A model generated the notes under the pieces. That model ran no database searches. It worked only from the letters and a program-made list of their open reading frames with translations, and was not told the origin of the DNA. From Arcuatula senhousia (Eukaryota > Mollusca > Bivalvia > Mytilida > Mytilidae): a stretch of DNA of 64,000 bases. This document shows, piece by piece, positions 34,558 to 47,035 of the stretch. The stretch is taken from the NCBI GenBank assembly GCA_963971305.1, contig OZ020306.1:72265022-72329021 (forward strand), in the 5' to 3' direction. The translations under genes and the position numbers were made by a program. Numbering within the stretch: position 1 is the stretch's first letter; each line of letters starts with the position of its first letter.

Positions 34558-37500
34558 TTTTCTTTTTGTTTATTTCAATCGGGTGTTCTAGCAGTAATCT
34601 GACCACATCGACATTTCCTCTATCGCATGCATAAAAGAGAGAAGCCATTCCTTCGATATCACAAACATCAACATCAATCTGGTCACTCTTCAGTAGTTCT
34701 TTTACTACCTCTGCATGGTTGTTATAACACGCTGTATGTAATGGAGTCCATCCATCTGTTGTTTGTTTGTTTATTTCAATTGGGTGTTCTAGCAGTAATC
34801 TGACCGCATCGACATTTCCATTGTAGCATGCTAAAAACAATGAAGTTTCTCCTTTGTCATTACAGATGTCAACATCTATTTGATCGCTTTTCAGTAGTTC
34901 TTTTACTACCTCTACATGGTTGTTATAACACGCTGTATGTAATGGTGTCCATCCATCTGTTCTTTGTTTGTTTATTTCAATCGGGTGTTCTAGCAGTAAT
35001 CGGACCACATCGACTTTTCCTCTTTCGCATACATAAAAGAGAGAAGCCATTCCTTCGATATCACAAACATCAACATCAATCTGGTCACTCTTCAGTAGTT
35101 CTTTTACTACCTCTGCATGGTTGTTATAACACGCTGTATGTAATGGAGTCCATCCATCTGTTGTTTGTTTGTTTATTTCAATTGGGTGTTCTAGCAGTAA
35201 TCTGACCGCATCGACATTTCCATTGTAGCATGCTAAAAACAATGAAGTTTCTCCTTTGTCATTGCAGATGTCAACATCTATTTGATCGCTTTTCAGTAGT
35301 TCTTTTACTACCTCTACATGGTTGTTATAACACGCTGTATGTAGTGGAGTCCGGCCATCTGTTCTTTGTTTGTTTATTTCAATCGGGTGTTCTAGCAGTA
35401 ATCTGACCACATCGACATTTCCTCTATCGCATGCTAAAAACAATGAAGTTTCTCCTTTGTCATTGTAGATATCAACATCTATGCGATTGCTTTTCAGTAG
35501 TTCTTTTACTACCTCTACATGGTTGTTATAACACGCTTTATGTAATGGAGTCCAGCCATCTGTTCTTTGTTTGTTTATTTCAATTGGATGTTCTAGTAGC
35601 AATCTGACCACATCGACATTTCCTTTATAGCATGCTAAAAACAATGAAGTTTCTCCTATGTCATTGCAGATATCAACATCTATGTGATCAATTTTCAGTA
35701 GTTCTTTTACTACCTCTGCATGGGTGTCATAACACGCTGTATGTAATGATGTCCAGCCATCTGTTCTTTGTTTGTTTATTTCAATTGGATGTTCTAGTAG
35801 CAATCTGACCACATCGACATTTCCTTTATCGCATGCATAAAACAGAGAGTTCATTCCTTCGATATCACAAACATCAACATCAATCTGGTGACTCTTTAGT
35901 AGTTCTTTTACTACCTCTACATGGTTGTTATGACATGATGTATGTAATGGAGTCCAGCCATCTGTTCTTTGTTTGTTTATTTCAATCGGGTGTTCTAGCA
36001 GTAATCTGACCACATCTACATTTCCTTTATAGCATGCAAAAAACAATGAACTTTCTCCTTTGTCATTGCAGATGTCAACATCTATGTGATTGCTTTTCAG
36101 TAGTTCTTTTACAACCTCTACATGGTTGTCATAACACGCTGGATGTAATGGAGTCAAGCCATCTGTTCTATGTTTGTTTATTTCAATCGGGTGTTCTAGC
36201 AGTAATCTGACCACATCTTCATTTCCTCTGGAGCATGCTAAAAACAATGAAGTTCCTCCTCTGTCAGTGCAGATGTCAACATCTATGTGATCGCTTTTCA
36301 GTAGTTCTTTTACTACCTCTACATGGTTGTTATAACACGCTGCATGTAGTGGAGTCCAGCCATCTGTTCTTTGTTTGTTTATTTCAATCGGGTGTTCTAG
36401 CAGTAATCTGACCACATCGACATTTCCACTGTAGCATGCTAAAAACAATGACGTTTCTTCTTTTTCTTTGCAGATATCAACATCTATGTGATTGCTTTTC
36501 AGTAGTTCTATTACTACCTCTACATGGTTGCTGTAACACGCTGTATGTAATGGAGTCCAGCCATCTGTTGTTTGTTTGTTTATTTCAATCGGGTGTTCTA
36601 GCAGTAATCTGACCACATCGACATTTCCTCTATCGCATGCATAAAACAGAGAGTTCATTCCTTCGATATCACAAACATCAACATCAACCTGGTCATTCTT
36701 AAGTAGTTCTTGTATCACCTCTACATGGTTGTTATAACACGCTGCATGTAGTGGAGTCCAGCCATCTGTTCTTTGTTTGTTTATTTCAATCGGGTGTTCT
36801 AGCAGTAATCTGACCACATCTAAATTTCCTTTATAGCATGCTAAGAACAATGACGTTTCTCCTTTTTCTTTGCAGATATCAACATCTATGTGATTGCTTT
36901 TCAGTAGTTCTATTACTACCTCTACGTGGTTGTTGTAACACGCTGTATGTAATGGAGTCAGGCCATTTGTTGTTTGTTTGTTTATTTCAATCGGGTGTTC
37001 TAGCAGTAATCTGACCACATCGACATTTCCTCTATCGCATGCACCAATGAAAGAGGTCATTCCTTCGATATCACAAACATCAACATCAATCTGGTCACTC
37101 TTCAGCAGTTCCTTTACTACCTCCACATGGTTGTAATAACACGCCGCATGTAGTGGTGTCAGGCCATCTGTTCTTTGTTTGTTTATTTCAATCCGGTGTT
37201 CTAGCAGTAATCTGACCACATCGACATTTCCTCTATCGCATGCATAAAACAGAGAGTTCATTCCTTCGATATCACAAACATCAACATCAACCTGGTCATT
37301 CTTAAGTAGTTCTTGTATCACCTCTACATGGTTGTTATAACACGCTGCATGTAGTGGAGTCCAGCCATCTGTTCTTTGTTTGTTTATTTCAATTGGGTGT
37401 TCTAGCAGTAATCTGACCACATCGACATTTCCAGTGTAGCATGCTAAAAACAATGAAGTTCCTCCTCTGTCAGTGCAGATGTCAACATCTATGTGATTGC

Positions 37501-40500
37501 TTTTCAGTAGTTCTTTTACTACCTCTACATGGTTGTTATAACACGCTGTATGTAGTGGAGTCCAGCCATCTTTTCTTTGTTTGTTTATTTCAATCGGATG
37601 TTCTAGCAGTAATCTGACCACATCGACATTTTCTCTATCGCATGCTAAAAACAATGAAGTTTCTCCTTTGTCATTGCAGATGTCAACTTCTATTTGATCA
37701 CTTTTCAGTAGTTCTTTTACTACATCTACATGGTTGTTATAACACGCTGTATGTAATGATGTCCAGCCATCTGTTCTTTGTTTGTTTATTTCAATTTGAT
37801 GTTCTAGCAGTAATCTGACCACATCTACATTTCCACTGTCGCATGCTACAAAATATGAAGTTTCTCCTTTGTCATTGCAGATATCATCATCTATGTGATC
37901 ATTTTTCAGTAGTTCTTTTACTACCTCTGCATGGTTGTTATAACACGCTTTATGTAATGGAGTCCAGCCATTTGTTCTTTGTTTGTTTATTTCAATTGGA
38001 TGTTCTAGTAGCAATCTGACCACATCGACATTTCCTTTATAGCATGCTGAAAACAATGAAGTTTCTCCTATGTCATTGCAGATATTAACATCTATGTGAT
38101 CAATTTTCAGTAGTTCTTTTACTACCTCTGCATGGTTGTCATAACACGCTGTATGTAATGATGTCCAGCCATCTGTTCTTTGTTTGTTTATTTCAATCGG
38201 GTGTTCTAGCAGTAATCTGACCACATCTACATTTCCTTTATAGCATGCAAAAAACAATGAAGTTTCTCCTTTGTCATTGCAGATGTCAACATCTATGTGA
38301 TTGCTTTTCAGTAGTTCTTTTACAACCTCTACATGGTTGTCATAAAACGCTGCATGTAGTGGAGTCCAGCCATCTGTTCTTTGTTTGTTTATTTCAATCG
38401 GGTGTTCTAGCAGTAATCTGACCACATCTAAATTTCCTTTATAGCATGCTAAAAACAATGACGTTTCTCCTTTTTCTTTGCAGATATCAACATCTATGTG
38501 ATTGCTTTTCAGTAGTTCTATTACTACCTCTACATGGTTGTTATAACACGCTGTATGTAATGGAGTCCAGCCATCTGTTGTTTGTTTGTTTATTTCAATC
38601 GGGTGTTCTAGCAGTAATCTGACCACATCGACATTTCCTCTATCGCATGCATAAAACAGAGAGTTCATTCCTTCGATATCACAAACATCAACATCAACCT
38701 GGTCATTCTTAAGTAGTTCTTGTATCACCTCTACATGGTTGTTATAACACGCTGCATGTAGTGGAGTCCAGCCATCTGTTCTTTGTTTGTTTATTTCAAT
38801 TGGGTGTTCTAGCAGTAATCTGACCGCATCGACATTTCCATTGTAGCATGCTAAAAACAATGAAGTTCCTCCTCTGTCAGTGCAGATGTCAACATCTATG
38901 TGATTGCTTTTCAGTAGTTCTTTTACTACCTCTACATGGTTGTTATAACACGCTGCATGTAATGGCGTCCAGCCATCTGTTCTTTGTTTGTTTATTTCAA
39001 TCGGGTGTTCTAACAGTAATCTGACCACATCTTCATTTCCTCTGTAGCATGCTATAAACAATGAAGTTTCTCCTTCGTCATTGTAGATATCAACATCTAT
39101 GTGATCGCTTTTCAGTAGTTCTTTTACTACCTCTACATGGTTGTTATAACACGCTGCATGTAGTGGAGTCCAGCCATCTGTTCTTTGTTCGTTTATTTCA
39201 ACTGGGTGTTCTAGCAGTAATCTGACCACATCGACATTTCCACTGTAGCATGCTAAAAACAATGAAGTTTCTCCTTTGTCATTGCAGATATAAACATCTA
39301 TGTGATCGCTTTTCAGTAGTTCTTTTACTACCTCTACATGGTTGTTATAACACGCTGCATGTAATGGAGTCCAGCCATATGTTCTTTGTTTGTTTATTTC
39401 AATCGGGTGTTCTAACAGTAATCTGACCACATCGACATTTCCTCTATCGCATGCACCAAAGAAAGAGGTCATTCCTTCGATATCACAAACATCAACATCA
39501 ATCTGGTCACTCTTCAGTAGTTCTTTAACTACCTCTACTTGGTTGTAACAACACGCCACATGTAGTGGTGTCCATCCATCTGTTCTTTGTTTGTTTATTT
39601 CAATCGGGTCTTCTAGCAGTAATCTGACCATATCGACATTTCCACTGTAGCATGCTAAAAACAATGAAGTTTCGTCTTTGTCATTGTAGATATGAACATC
39701 TATGTGATCGCTCTTCAGTAGTTCTTTTACTACCTCTACATGGTTGTTATAACACGCTGCATGTAGTGGCGTCCAGCCATCTGTTCTTTGTTTGTTTATT
39801 TCAATTGGGTGTTCTAGCAGTAATCTGACCACATCGACATTTCCACTGTAGCATGCTAAAAACAATGAAGTTTCTCCTTTGTCAGTGCAGATGTCAACAT
39901 CTATGTGATCGCTCTTCAGTAGTTCTTTTACTACCTCTACATGGTTGTTATAACACGCTGCATGTAATGGTGTCCAGCCATCTGTTCTATGTTTGTTTAT
40001 TTCAACTGGGTGTTCTAGCAGTAATCTGACCACATCGACATTTCCACTGTAGCATGCTAAAAACAATGAAGTTTCTCCTTTGTCATTGCAGATATGAACA
40101 TCTATGTGATTGCTTTTCAGTAGTTCTTTTACTACCTCTACATGGTTGTTATAACACGCTGTATGTAATGGTGTCCAGCCATCTGTTCTTTGTTTGTTTA
40201 TTTCAATCGGGTGTTCTAGCAGTAATCTGACCACATCGGCATTTCCTCTATCGCATGCATAATAGAGAGAGGTCATTCCTTCGATATCACAAACATCAAC
40301 ATCAATCTGGTCACTCTTCAGTAGTTCTTTTACTACCTCTACATGGTTGTTATAACACGCTGTATGTAGTGGTGTCCTGCCATCTGTTCTTTGTTTGTTT
40401 ATTTCAATCGGGTGTTCTAGCAGTAATCTGACCACATCTAAATTTCCTTTATAGCATGCTAAAAACAATGAAGTTTCTCCTTTGTCATTGCAGATGTCAA

Positions 40501-42171
40501 CAGCTTTGTGCTGCAATAATAATCTAACAACCTCGAGGTGTTCAATTGAAAAACTTTTCAGCAAATTTAGCATCTCGTTACCATACATTTCTTCAAAATA
40601 TAGATAACCACCGCATGCATATTGCAATGGACTCAACCCAGTTTTATCAGTTTGATTTATATTGACAGAGGAGAAAGACAGCAACCACTTTACACCTTTG
40701 ATATAACCAGCAGATGATAAATAATGTAACGCTATTGCTGAACTCGTGTTATCTTGCTTTGCTACCAATTTATCTAAATCGCATGTCAGCATACCTTTTA
40801 AATGGTTATAAAAATTGTCTTTAAATGTGGCGAGTACCAAAATGTTCAGATTTGAAAAGACTCTACCAACTTCTCCTTCTCTCCAGATATCTATTAGGCG
40901 ATCAAAATACATTGGTACATATTTACTGTAGAGTTGTATAAAATTTAATCCTTTACCTTCCAGGATACATTTTGGTTCTCCTTTTTCCTGGTAATATTTA
41001 ACTCGACCAATGAGATGCATTCCATTGTGTATTAGTGGAATACAACAGATCACATGTCCTTCTACTTGTAATTGAATTTCTTCCTTTACATGAATGTAAT
41101 CTATATAAAATGGCAGAACTGCATCATTTAGCCTGATAAAATTCCTAATTTCTGCTGGCATGGTTATTAAGTCGTTGAATAAAAATCTATCCAGAAAAAA
41201 GTTTAACTGTGCGTACTTGATAAAAATCGCCGTCATTTTATTTCCAAAATACATTGCCAAAAAATCAAAAAGTTTATCATGAATGATTTGAAATGTGTCG
41301 TCTTCTATCCTTATATATATATCTTTTAAAGCCTCTAGATCTTTACAAATAATTTTTCTTGGTTCATTTTCTGTCCCACAATTAAGTAGTACTTTGTCAA
41401 TTGCAGTTTTTCTATGGCTCGTTTCACCAAGTAAATCGTCTTGACACAAGGTATTATTAAACAGAACACACAACACTAAACCACAATATTTAATTCTTCC
41501 TTCAGGACCCTCATCTTCTAAGGCCTCTAATTCTTCAGTGTAACATTCAAATGGATCATTAAAGAAAGTTTTGATATCTTTGTTTTTGTTTTTCTTATAC
41601 AAACTAAACAATAAAGGATAAAAATCAATGTCTTTGTTTAGTGGGGGCAAATCGCCATCCTCATCTGACAAATAGGTATCTTTCAAACCTTTGATTTCTG
41701 TATAGGTTAATGAAAATGCTGGAGAACTTAAATTGCATCTACACCTACTAAAAACTGACAACATTTTAAATTTTGCATCTTGATAAACTTGAAGTCTACA
41801 AGTAGTTATTATCTTAAAACATGAATCTTTCAAAAATGACTCTATTTTCCCTAATACACGTTTCCAATCGTTCCAATACCTTTCGTTCATTGTAAATTTA
41901 CCGCATACATCATCAATTACAAACAATGTCTTATGATCGTGTTCAAAGTAATTCAAGTCTTGGGGCTCACTAAGGGGTATTATAAGGTATCCCTTCTTTT
42001 CCATTTGTAGTGCCGTGTGACGTGCTGTAAATGTTTTACCTGTACCGGAATTGCCGATAACAGATACACATCCATTCTCCTCTATACATTTCATCACATG
42101 TTTTGACCCAGCTGTATCAACGAACTTTTCATCCTCTTTCCGCCATACATCTATTTCCCTTTTAAAGTGTT
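34523..42171 (-). CDS. Gene 2 main exon: STAND NTPase with ~60 ankyrin repeats
   Basis: A single 7.6-kb exon. The open frame extends a few codons further up but has no ATG there. A strong acceptor (pyrimidine-rich, ttacctttag) precedes EHFKREIDVW at 42171, and the phase 1 entry fits the 42-nt coiled-coil exons upstream. Residues ~20-180 of the frame form an nSTAND3-like P-loop NTPase: Walker A GNSGTGKT (46-53), Walker B TLFVIDDV (88-95) and KIITTCRLQVY (126-136). A ~300-residue helical linker follows. Ankyrin-like sequence starts near residue 485, and a regular array runs from ~560: 30 units of 66 residues (198 bp), each a pair of ankyrin repeats (DGWTPLHTACYNNHVEVV, then GETSLFLACYSGNVDVV). 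A 2-nt loss at ~34557 shifts the frame and ends it at 34523. Likely role: a nucleotide-switched, NLR-like sensor; function is inferred. Confidence 0.9.
34540..40530 (-). repeat. 198-bp tandem repeat encoding paired ankyrin repeats
   Basis: 30 units counted by their second-repeat signature (NDKGE, DIEGM, KEKGE, TDRGG or NDIGE types). Units 27-28 and 29-30 are almost identical, and units 9-11 resemble units 16-17 plus 19, pointing to duplications of two or more units. Conservation at the DNA level far exceeds what protein function needs, suggesting homogenisation. Confidence 0.9.
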
Positions 42172-43479
42172 CTAAAGGTAAACAACACAAACAAATATAA
42201 TATTGTTCGATATTTGCAGAAAATCCGCTAATAATTTTATTAATGGTACATCTGTCGTTTTATTGCAACTGTAAGATTTTTATTAAGGCAGGATTATGAG
42301 AACTCTGGCATACTGATCATTATTTTTGCAAAAAGCAAAGGTTTATCATATTTCGTTTATAATCTAAATAAACCAAAACAAAGTCGGTGCACATAAAACC
42401 ATCACAAAACACAAAACAAACAAAAACGAATCGACAACCATACCACGATCAACAACGTGAAGTCGAGTCAAAACAAAAGTGTAGTCAGGTGCTCCGGAAG
42501 AGTAAACAGTTTCTGCCTGCTACAGCACACTCTTCACGTTGCCAAAGATCAATTTAGTATTGGTAAAATTTGGAAAGGGTGACATTACCAAACTCTACGT
42601 CAAACCAACATCTAATCTCATAAAAACCCCGTGTTTGTCTACAAACACAATAATGACCCCCCTTCAAATTTCGTGACTGTGAGCAACGTACCATTGAACA
42701 ATTTGCTTGTCAGCCTTGTTGCTCTATCAAGGAAGTCCTGATACTCCCTACAAGCTTTGGAATAACAAATCAATTGTGATAGTAGACTTCGTATGTTAAA
42801 TTATAGCATAAACTTGAATTGTTTTTCGAATGTATTTTTTAAGACATTTGGGCCCAAAATGGAGCTACCCTTTCGTTTTCGTTCTAAATCCAGGTTTAAA
42901 TTCAGGTTTAATCTATTTTTTTATCAAAGCAGCACGCTTTCATCAAACAACTTCATGCACAGTTTGATATGATAACCCTCATATTAACATCATTGTTAAG
43001 GGATTGTGGAAAAAGGGGAATAGTGAAGGACAAGTCATATTGTCTTTTTTAAAAATTTCGTGTTAAAATCAGGATTCCTGAATTGTCAAATTTTTCATAT
43101 TATGTCAACGTTTGTTAGTGATAATTGCATTACTCAAACTCTTGTTTTAAATCATTGATGAAGTTTAATCTGATTCAGGCATTTCATTAAATTTCTAGAT
43201 TGTTTCTAGGCATTTTGCTAAATGACTGAAAATTTCAGTTATTCTATTGAATGCCTAAAACGAAATAATACATCGACGTCACAAATAAAAAAGTCCCCAG
43301 TATTAGCAGACATGTATCGTCATCGACAAAAAAATGTAATTAAAAAAAATAATGAAAAACGTGTTAAAATATTAGTTATTGCTCTTTAACTTTTTTTGTA
43401 CGGTTTGTAAAAACGTAGTATTTCCATATATTTCCTGCTTCTTTATGTATTTATCGTCGCTCTTCAGCTTTTCGATTTG
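42172..43479. other. Intronic DNA upstream of the gene 2 main exon
   Basis: Contains a minus-strand 5'-half copy of family B at about 42420-42585 (tcaggtgctccggaagagta). Otherwise nothing is recognised. Confidence 0.5.
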
Positions 43480-43674
43480 TTAGGCCTTGAAGTCATCGAG
43501 ATTATATCTTTCCGAATAAAAATGATTCGCTACTATGTCGATTTTTTCGATGTCTTGAAAAAATACTTCCTTTGGAAGGAAAAGATTTTTTTCTACACAC
43601 ACTAACAATTGGCGTTTTGAAGAAAATATTGCATTAAACATTATTTTCCAATTTTCGTGCAATTGAATTTTCAA
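43480..43674 (-). CDS. Unassigned coding-like fragment
   Basis: The minus-strand frame includes ENWKIMFNAIFSSKRQLLVC, LPKEVFFQDIEKIDIV and SERYNLDDFKA. After an in-frame TAA it continues with coding character (QIEKLKSDDKYIKKQEIYGN) to ~43390. Composition and length suggest a real or recently broken exon, but I do not recognise the family. It lies in the presumed intron of gene 2, same strand. It could be a pseudogene of an unrelated gene. Confidence 0.35.
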   Translation of the reverse strand: MKIQLHENWKIMFNAIFSSKRQLLVCVEKNLFLPKEVFFQDIEKIDIVANHFYSERYNLDDFKA

Positions 43675-44390
43675 CGCTTTTTTTTACTTCTTACTCGTTA
43701 AAAAGATCACCACCAATAACATAGGGACAAAGTGCATATTTTGTCTACATGATTGGCAACCCGGTACCGATAAGAACATTTAATTAAGCTTATTTATTTA
43801 CCAATATATCTTGTAATTTATTGTCTCTAAGAAAAGCCAGAATTAGTTGAGTCAAAAGCTTAACTTAACACAATCTAATAATGGCCAAATTATTTGCGGA
43901 ACAATGTACTGAAATTTTATAGACTGTTACAGTGTAAGGTATAAGACTTATCATTTTCGCAATTAAAAAAAAAATACACATGTAATGAAATTCACACTAT
44001 TTGAAGAAAACAGTGTAAAACCTTTGAAGAAACTGTTAAGTTTTCAAAAAAAAAACCCTACCAGAAAGTATTCTTTTCGACAGAAAACTGCAGAAAACAA
44101 CGTAGTGTCAAAAAGATGACAAACTAATTATAAAATGTTAACACTTGCAGGTACCGGTAAACAGAGAAACGAAAAGAACAGTAAAATAAGCAATCGAAAT
44201 CTGTAAAGAGAGAATTAAAGCAAAATCGAGAAAAACCGGTAAAAATGAATAGCTGAAAAGATTTTACGCGAAAGTAGTCGTTTTCTTAATTTACATATTT
44301 CGTTTTCTTTTCGTCTCGTTTGGTTTAATTTTATATAAAGCTGCAAAAAATTGAGTTTTTGTGCGGGTAAAGGTAATTTTTAGAACTTAT
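43675..44390. other. Non-coding stretch
   Basis: Nothing recognised. Confidence 0.4.
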
Positions 44391-44469
44391 ATGTTTGGTA
44401 ATTTTGGTTTGATTGTTCTATGCTCTTCATAACCATATAGTGTTTGGCATTTTCAATATTTTTGGTAGA

Positions 44470-44513
44470 GCGCCTCTGATGAGTCTTGAATAGATGAAAC
44501 GCGCGTCAGGCGT
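44470..44513 (+). ncRNA. Hammerhead ribozyme, near-intact
   Basis: Core CTGATGA and GAAA, stem I GCGCCT/AGGCGT and stem III ACGC/GCGT are all present. Stem II is GTC/GAT, giving a G-U pair at the base, so activity may be reduced. Confidence 0.7.
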
Positions 44514-44826
44514 AGCAAAATTTATTGTCTAGAACTTTGTTGTCATTTTTATTTCGAACTCACGTGAAGGTTAGTACTGCTGGTGGAGTTTTAATTCCCC
44601 GAGGTTAGCCCGCTCCGGCACAAACACATTTGTGTTGGAGAACACATGAAAGCTAAAAATTATCCGATTAAATTTTTAAATTGTCTAACCCTAAGGTTCT
44701 TCCTACCCCAGACATAGGTTGATCATCTTTGTAATAATTTGGTTCCCAATTTTGGTAAATTTGGTTTGATTGTTCTATGCTCTTCATAACCATATAGTGT
44801 TTGGCATTTTCAATATTTTTGGTAGA

Positions 44827-44870
44827 GCGCCTCTGATGAGCCTTGAATAGACGAAACGCGCGTCAGGTGT
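44827..44870 (+). ncRNA. Hammerhead ribozyme, weakened stem II
   Basis: Core residues are intact and stem I is GCGCCT/AGGTGT. Stem II is GCC/GAC, with a mismatch in the middle of a 3-bp stem. Confidence 0.65.
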
Positions 44871-44911
44871 AGCAAAATTTATTGTCTGGAACTTTGTTGT
44901 CATTTTTATTT

Positions 44912-45439
44912 CATTCAAGTTCGGTAGTTTTGTTATTACCTTTATTCAATATCCGTATTTTTATTCAGTGTAAAAAAATGTGAAATTGATAGGTTATATG
45001 TCTTTAATTGATCATATTTTGCAAGAAAATTGGAAAACGTGTGCATAATATTTTTTTTACATTTCCAGCAAGTTTCAACACGGATAAACTCTTAACTCTT
45101 AAAGATTCAAAAATATCGATAATTGTACAATACCAAAACGGGTATAAAACGATTAATATTTGGTTAAATCAAAACATAGGAAGGGCAAAACCCGAGGATA
45201 TCGACCATGTGCATTACAGGGAAAGAAACCTGGTGATCTAAACAATTTTGAATTTAACAATCGGAAATTTCAATGACAAGAATATTAGACATTTGTTGGT
45301 AAAATCGTGTTAGACAAATCTGACGACCAGACTGATGATTACCCTCGGAGACCTTTGGTCCTTCAGCACCATTTATCGACCCAGTAGTTTCAAAATACAA
45401 TATCAAAACGGGTATAAAGCGGTGAAGTTGGTTATGCTG
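44912..45439. other. Non-coding or unrecognised
   Basis: A 77-codon plus-strand frame (45008-45241) has no recognised domain. Nothing else seen. Confidence 0.35.
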
Positions 45440-47035
45440 TATATCGATATTTCAAGGAGCATCCTCTCATCAGCAGCATTTGAATAAAATAGATTCCAAA
45501 TCTTTAGACAAGTTTTAGAATTAATTCATATCCATTGTAAAATTACGAATAAGCCATTTTCAAAACACCTCTGTAGAATATTGACCCCATACTTATATAA
45601 ACAGAATTAAATCAAAACTACAATTATTAGGTTCACGATATGTTTTTGTTCCTGCGGATAAAGCGGCTAACAATGTTGTTGTGGTATGACGTAAATATTA
45701 TCTGGATGTATTAATGCATGAAATTAAAGGCTCATGTACTTTCGTTCCCGTGCAAGCTACAGAAACCAGTATTATTGACGATCATGTCATAGCAACCACA
45801 GCACTTTGATCAGCCCATACATACAATAAATTACCTATTATGTACTGGATACCTAAATTACAAAAAAGTCCCGTTTTATCTCTGCATCAAGTAAATGTTC
45901 CTTAACCAATATTTCTAAAGTCATGTCTCTTGCTTTAACCACAATGAAAGAATCTATCATCCGATACTGTGATAAAAATTTTGAAAATAGTGGAATAAAT
46001 CATTTTTGGAGTGTTAAAAATTCTCTTGATGTTTTAGACAAACTTCGGGCATTTGAAAATACTTTTCAACCCGTAGACAGCTATGACTTTTCCGCTTTAT
46101 ATAGTAATCTACCTCACAATCTTTGAATATTTAATTAAATGGTGCTTTGACAAATCTAAAAATGACTACATCTGTTCAAAAGTGTCACAAGTATTTAGTA
46201 AATCGTTTTTAGGAGCGAAACCCACAAAGGTTATGTTAATTGGACCGACATAGAAGTTATTACTGCAGTAAACTTTCTTTTACATAATATTTACATCCGG
46301 TTCGGTAAAAAATATATCGCCAAGTCATTGGTATTCCAATGGGAACCAATTGTGCTCCAATCATAGCTGGTCTTTTTTTATATTGTTACGAATCACAGTT
46401 TATTTCCAAGCAACAAAAAGACCCAAACAAAAACCACCTTATCGAAACTTTTAACTATACATATAGGTACTTAGATGACATACTTGCTCTAAACAACCCC
46501 ACATTCTCAAATTTAATAAATGATATATATCCTAAAGAATTAACCCTAAATAAAGCAAACTCGACCGACAGTAGATGTCCATTTCTAGATTTGGACTTAA
46601 GCATTATCAATGGTAGATTACCCACTAAAGTATATGATAAACGGGATGACTTTTCATTCCCAATATTCAATTTTCCGTTTCTTGAAGGAGACGTACCATT
46701 AGCTCCAGCTTACGGGGTATACATTTTACAATTAGTCAGGTATGCTCGCATTTCCAGTGATGTGTCTGATTTTAATGATAAAAACCGTTTTATTATAGAA
46801 AAATTACTAAAACAAGGTTACCGTTACCACAAATTAGTCAAATCTTTTACAAAATTTGCACATAAAAATGGACATCTAATCGAAAAATTTGATTGTACAC
46901 GTAGATTTCCGATTGATTAAGGAATATCTCATCCTGATTTTTATAGCAATGTAGTTTATAAGGCACAAAAATTCAAAAGCAACCTTATGGAAATTAAAAA
47001 CTGGCTTAAAAACCTTTTGAAAAAAGGATACTAAT
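45440..47035 (+). pseudogene. Reverse transcriptase of a Penelope-like element, broken
   Basis: In order: FVPADKAANNVVVV (~45643-45690, then a stop), a frame at 45923-46126 with VDSYDFSALYSNLPH (an RT motif A-like block), then 46339-46920 with MGTNCAPIIAGLFLYCYE and YRYLDDILALNN (the catalytic Y-L-D-D box). After that come PFLDLDLSIINGRLPTK, YDKRDDFSFPIFNF and AYGVYILQLVRYA. ISHPDFYSNVVYKA follows after another break near 46918. Several stops and frameshifts make it dead. The overall order matches RTs abundant in bivalve genomes that I place near Penelope-like elements; the class call is moderate, the RT call strong. Confidence 0.8.

Larger units (their letters stand above)
44391..44911 (+). 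repeat. Hammerhead repeat, about 1.4 monomers
   Basis: 5'-truncated monomer, then one full monomer (cleavage sites after 44507 and 44864, spacing 357). It ends 47 nt after the second site, like the copies at 0.28 and 21.29 kb. Confidence 0.85.

Noticed and set aside
34828..35205. Plus-strand open frames opposite the ankyrin array
   Set aside because: Antisense shadows of the 198-bp repeat; they recur with the repeat and show no independent domain.
42171..42190. Translation start just upstream of the NTPase
   Set aside because: The first codon of the open frame is TTG, and a strong splice acceptor lies inside; the true start is in upstream exons.
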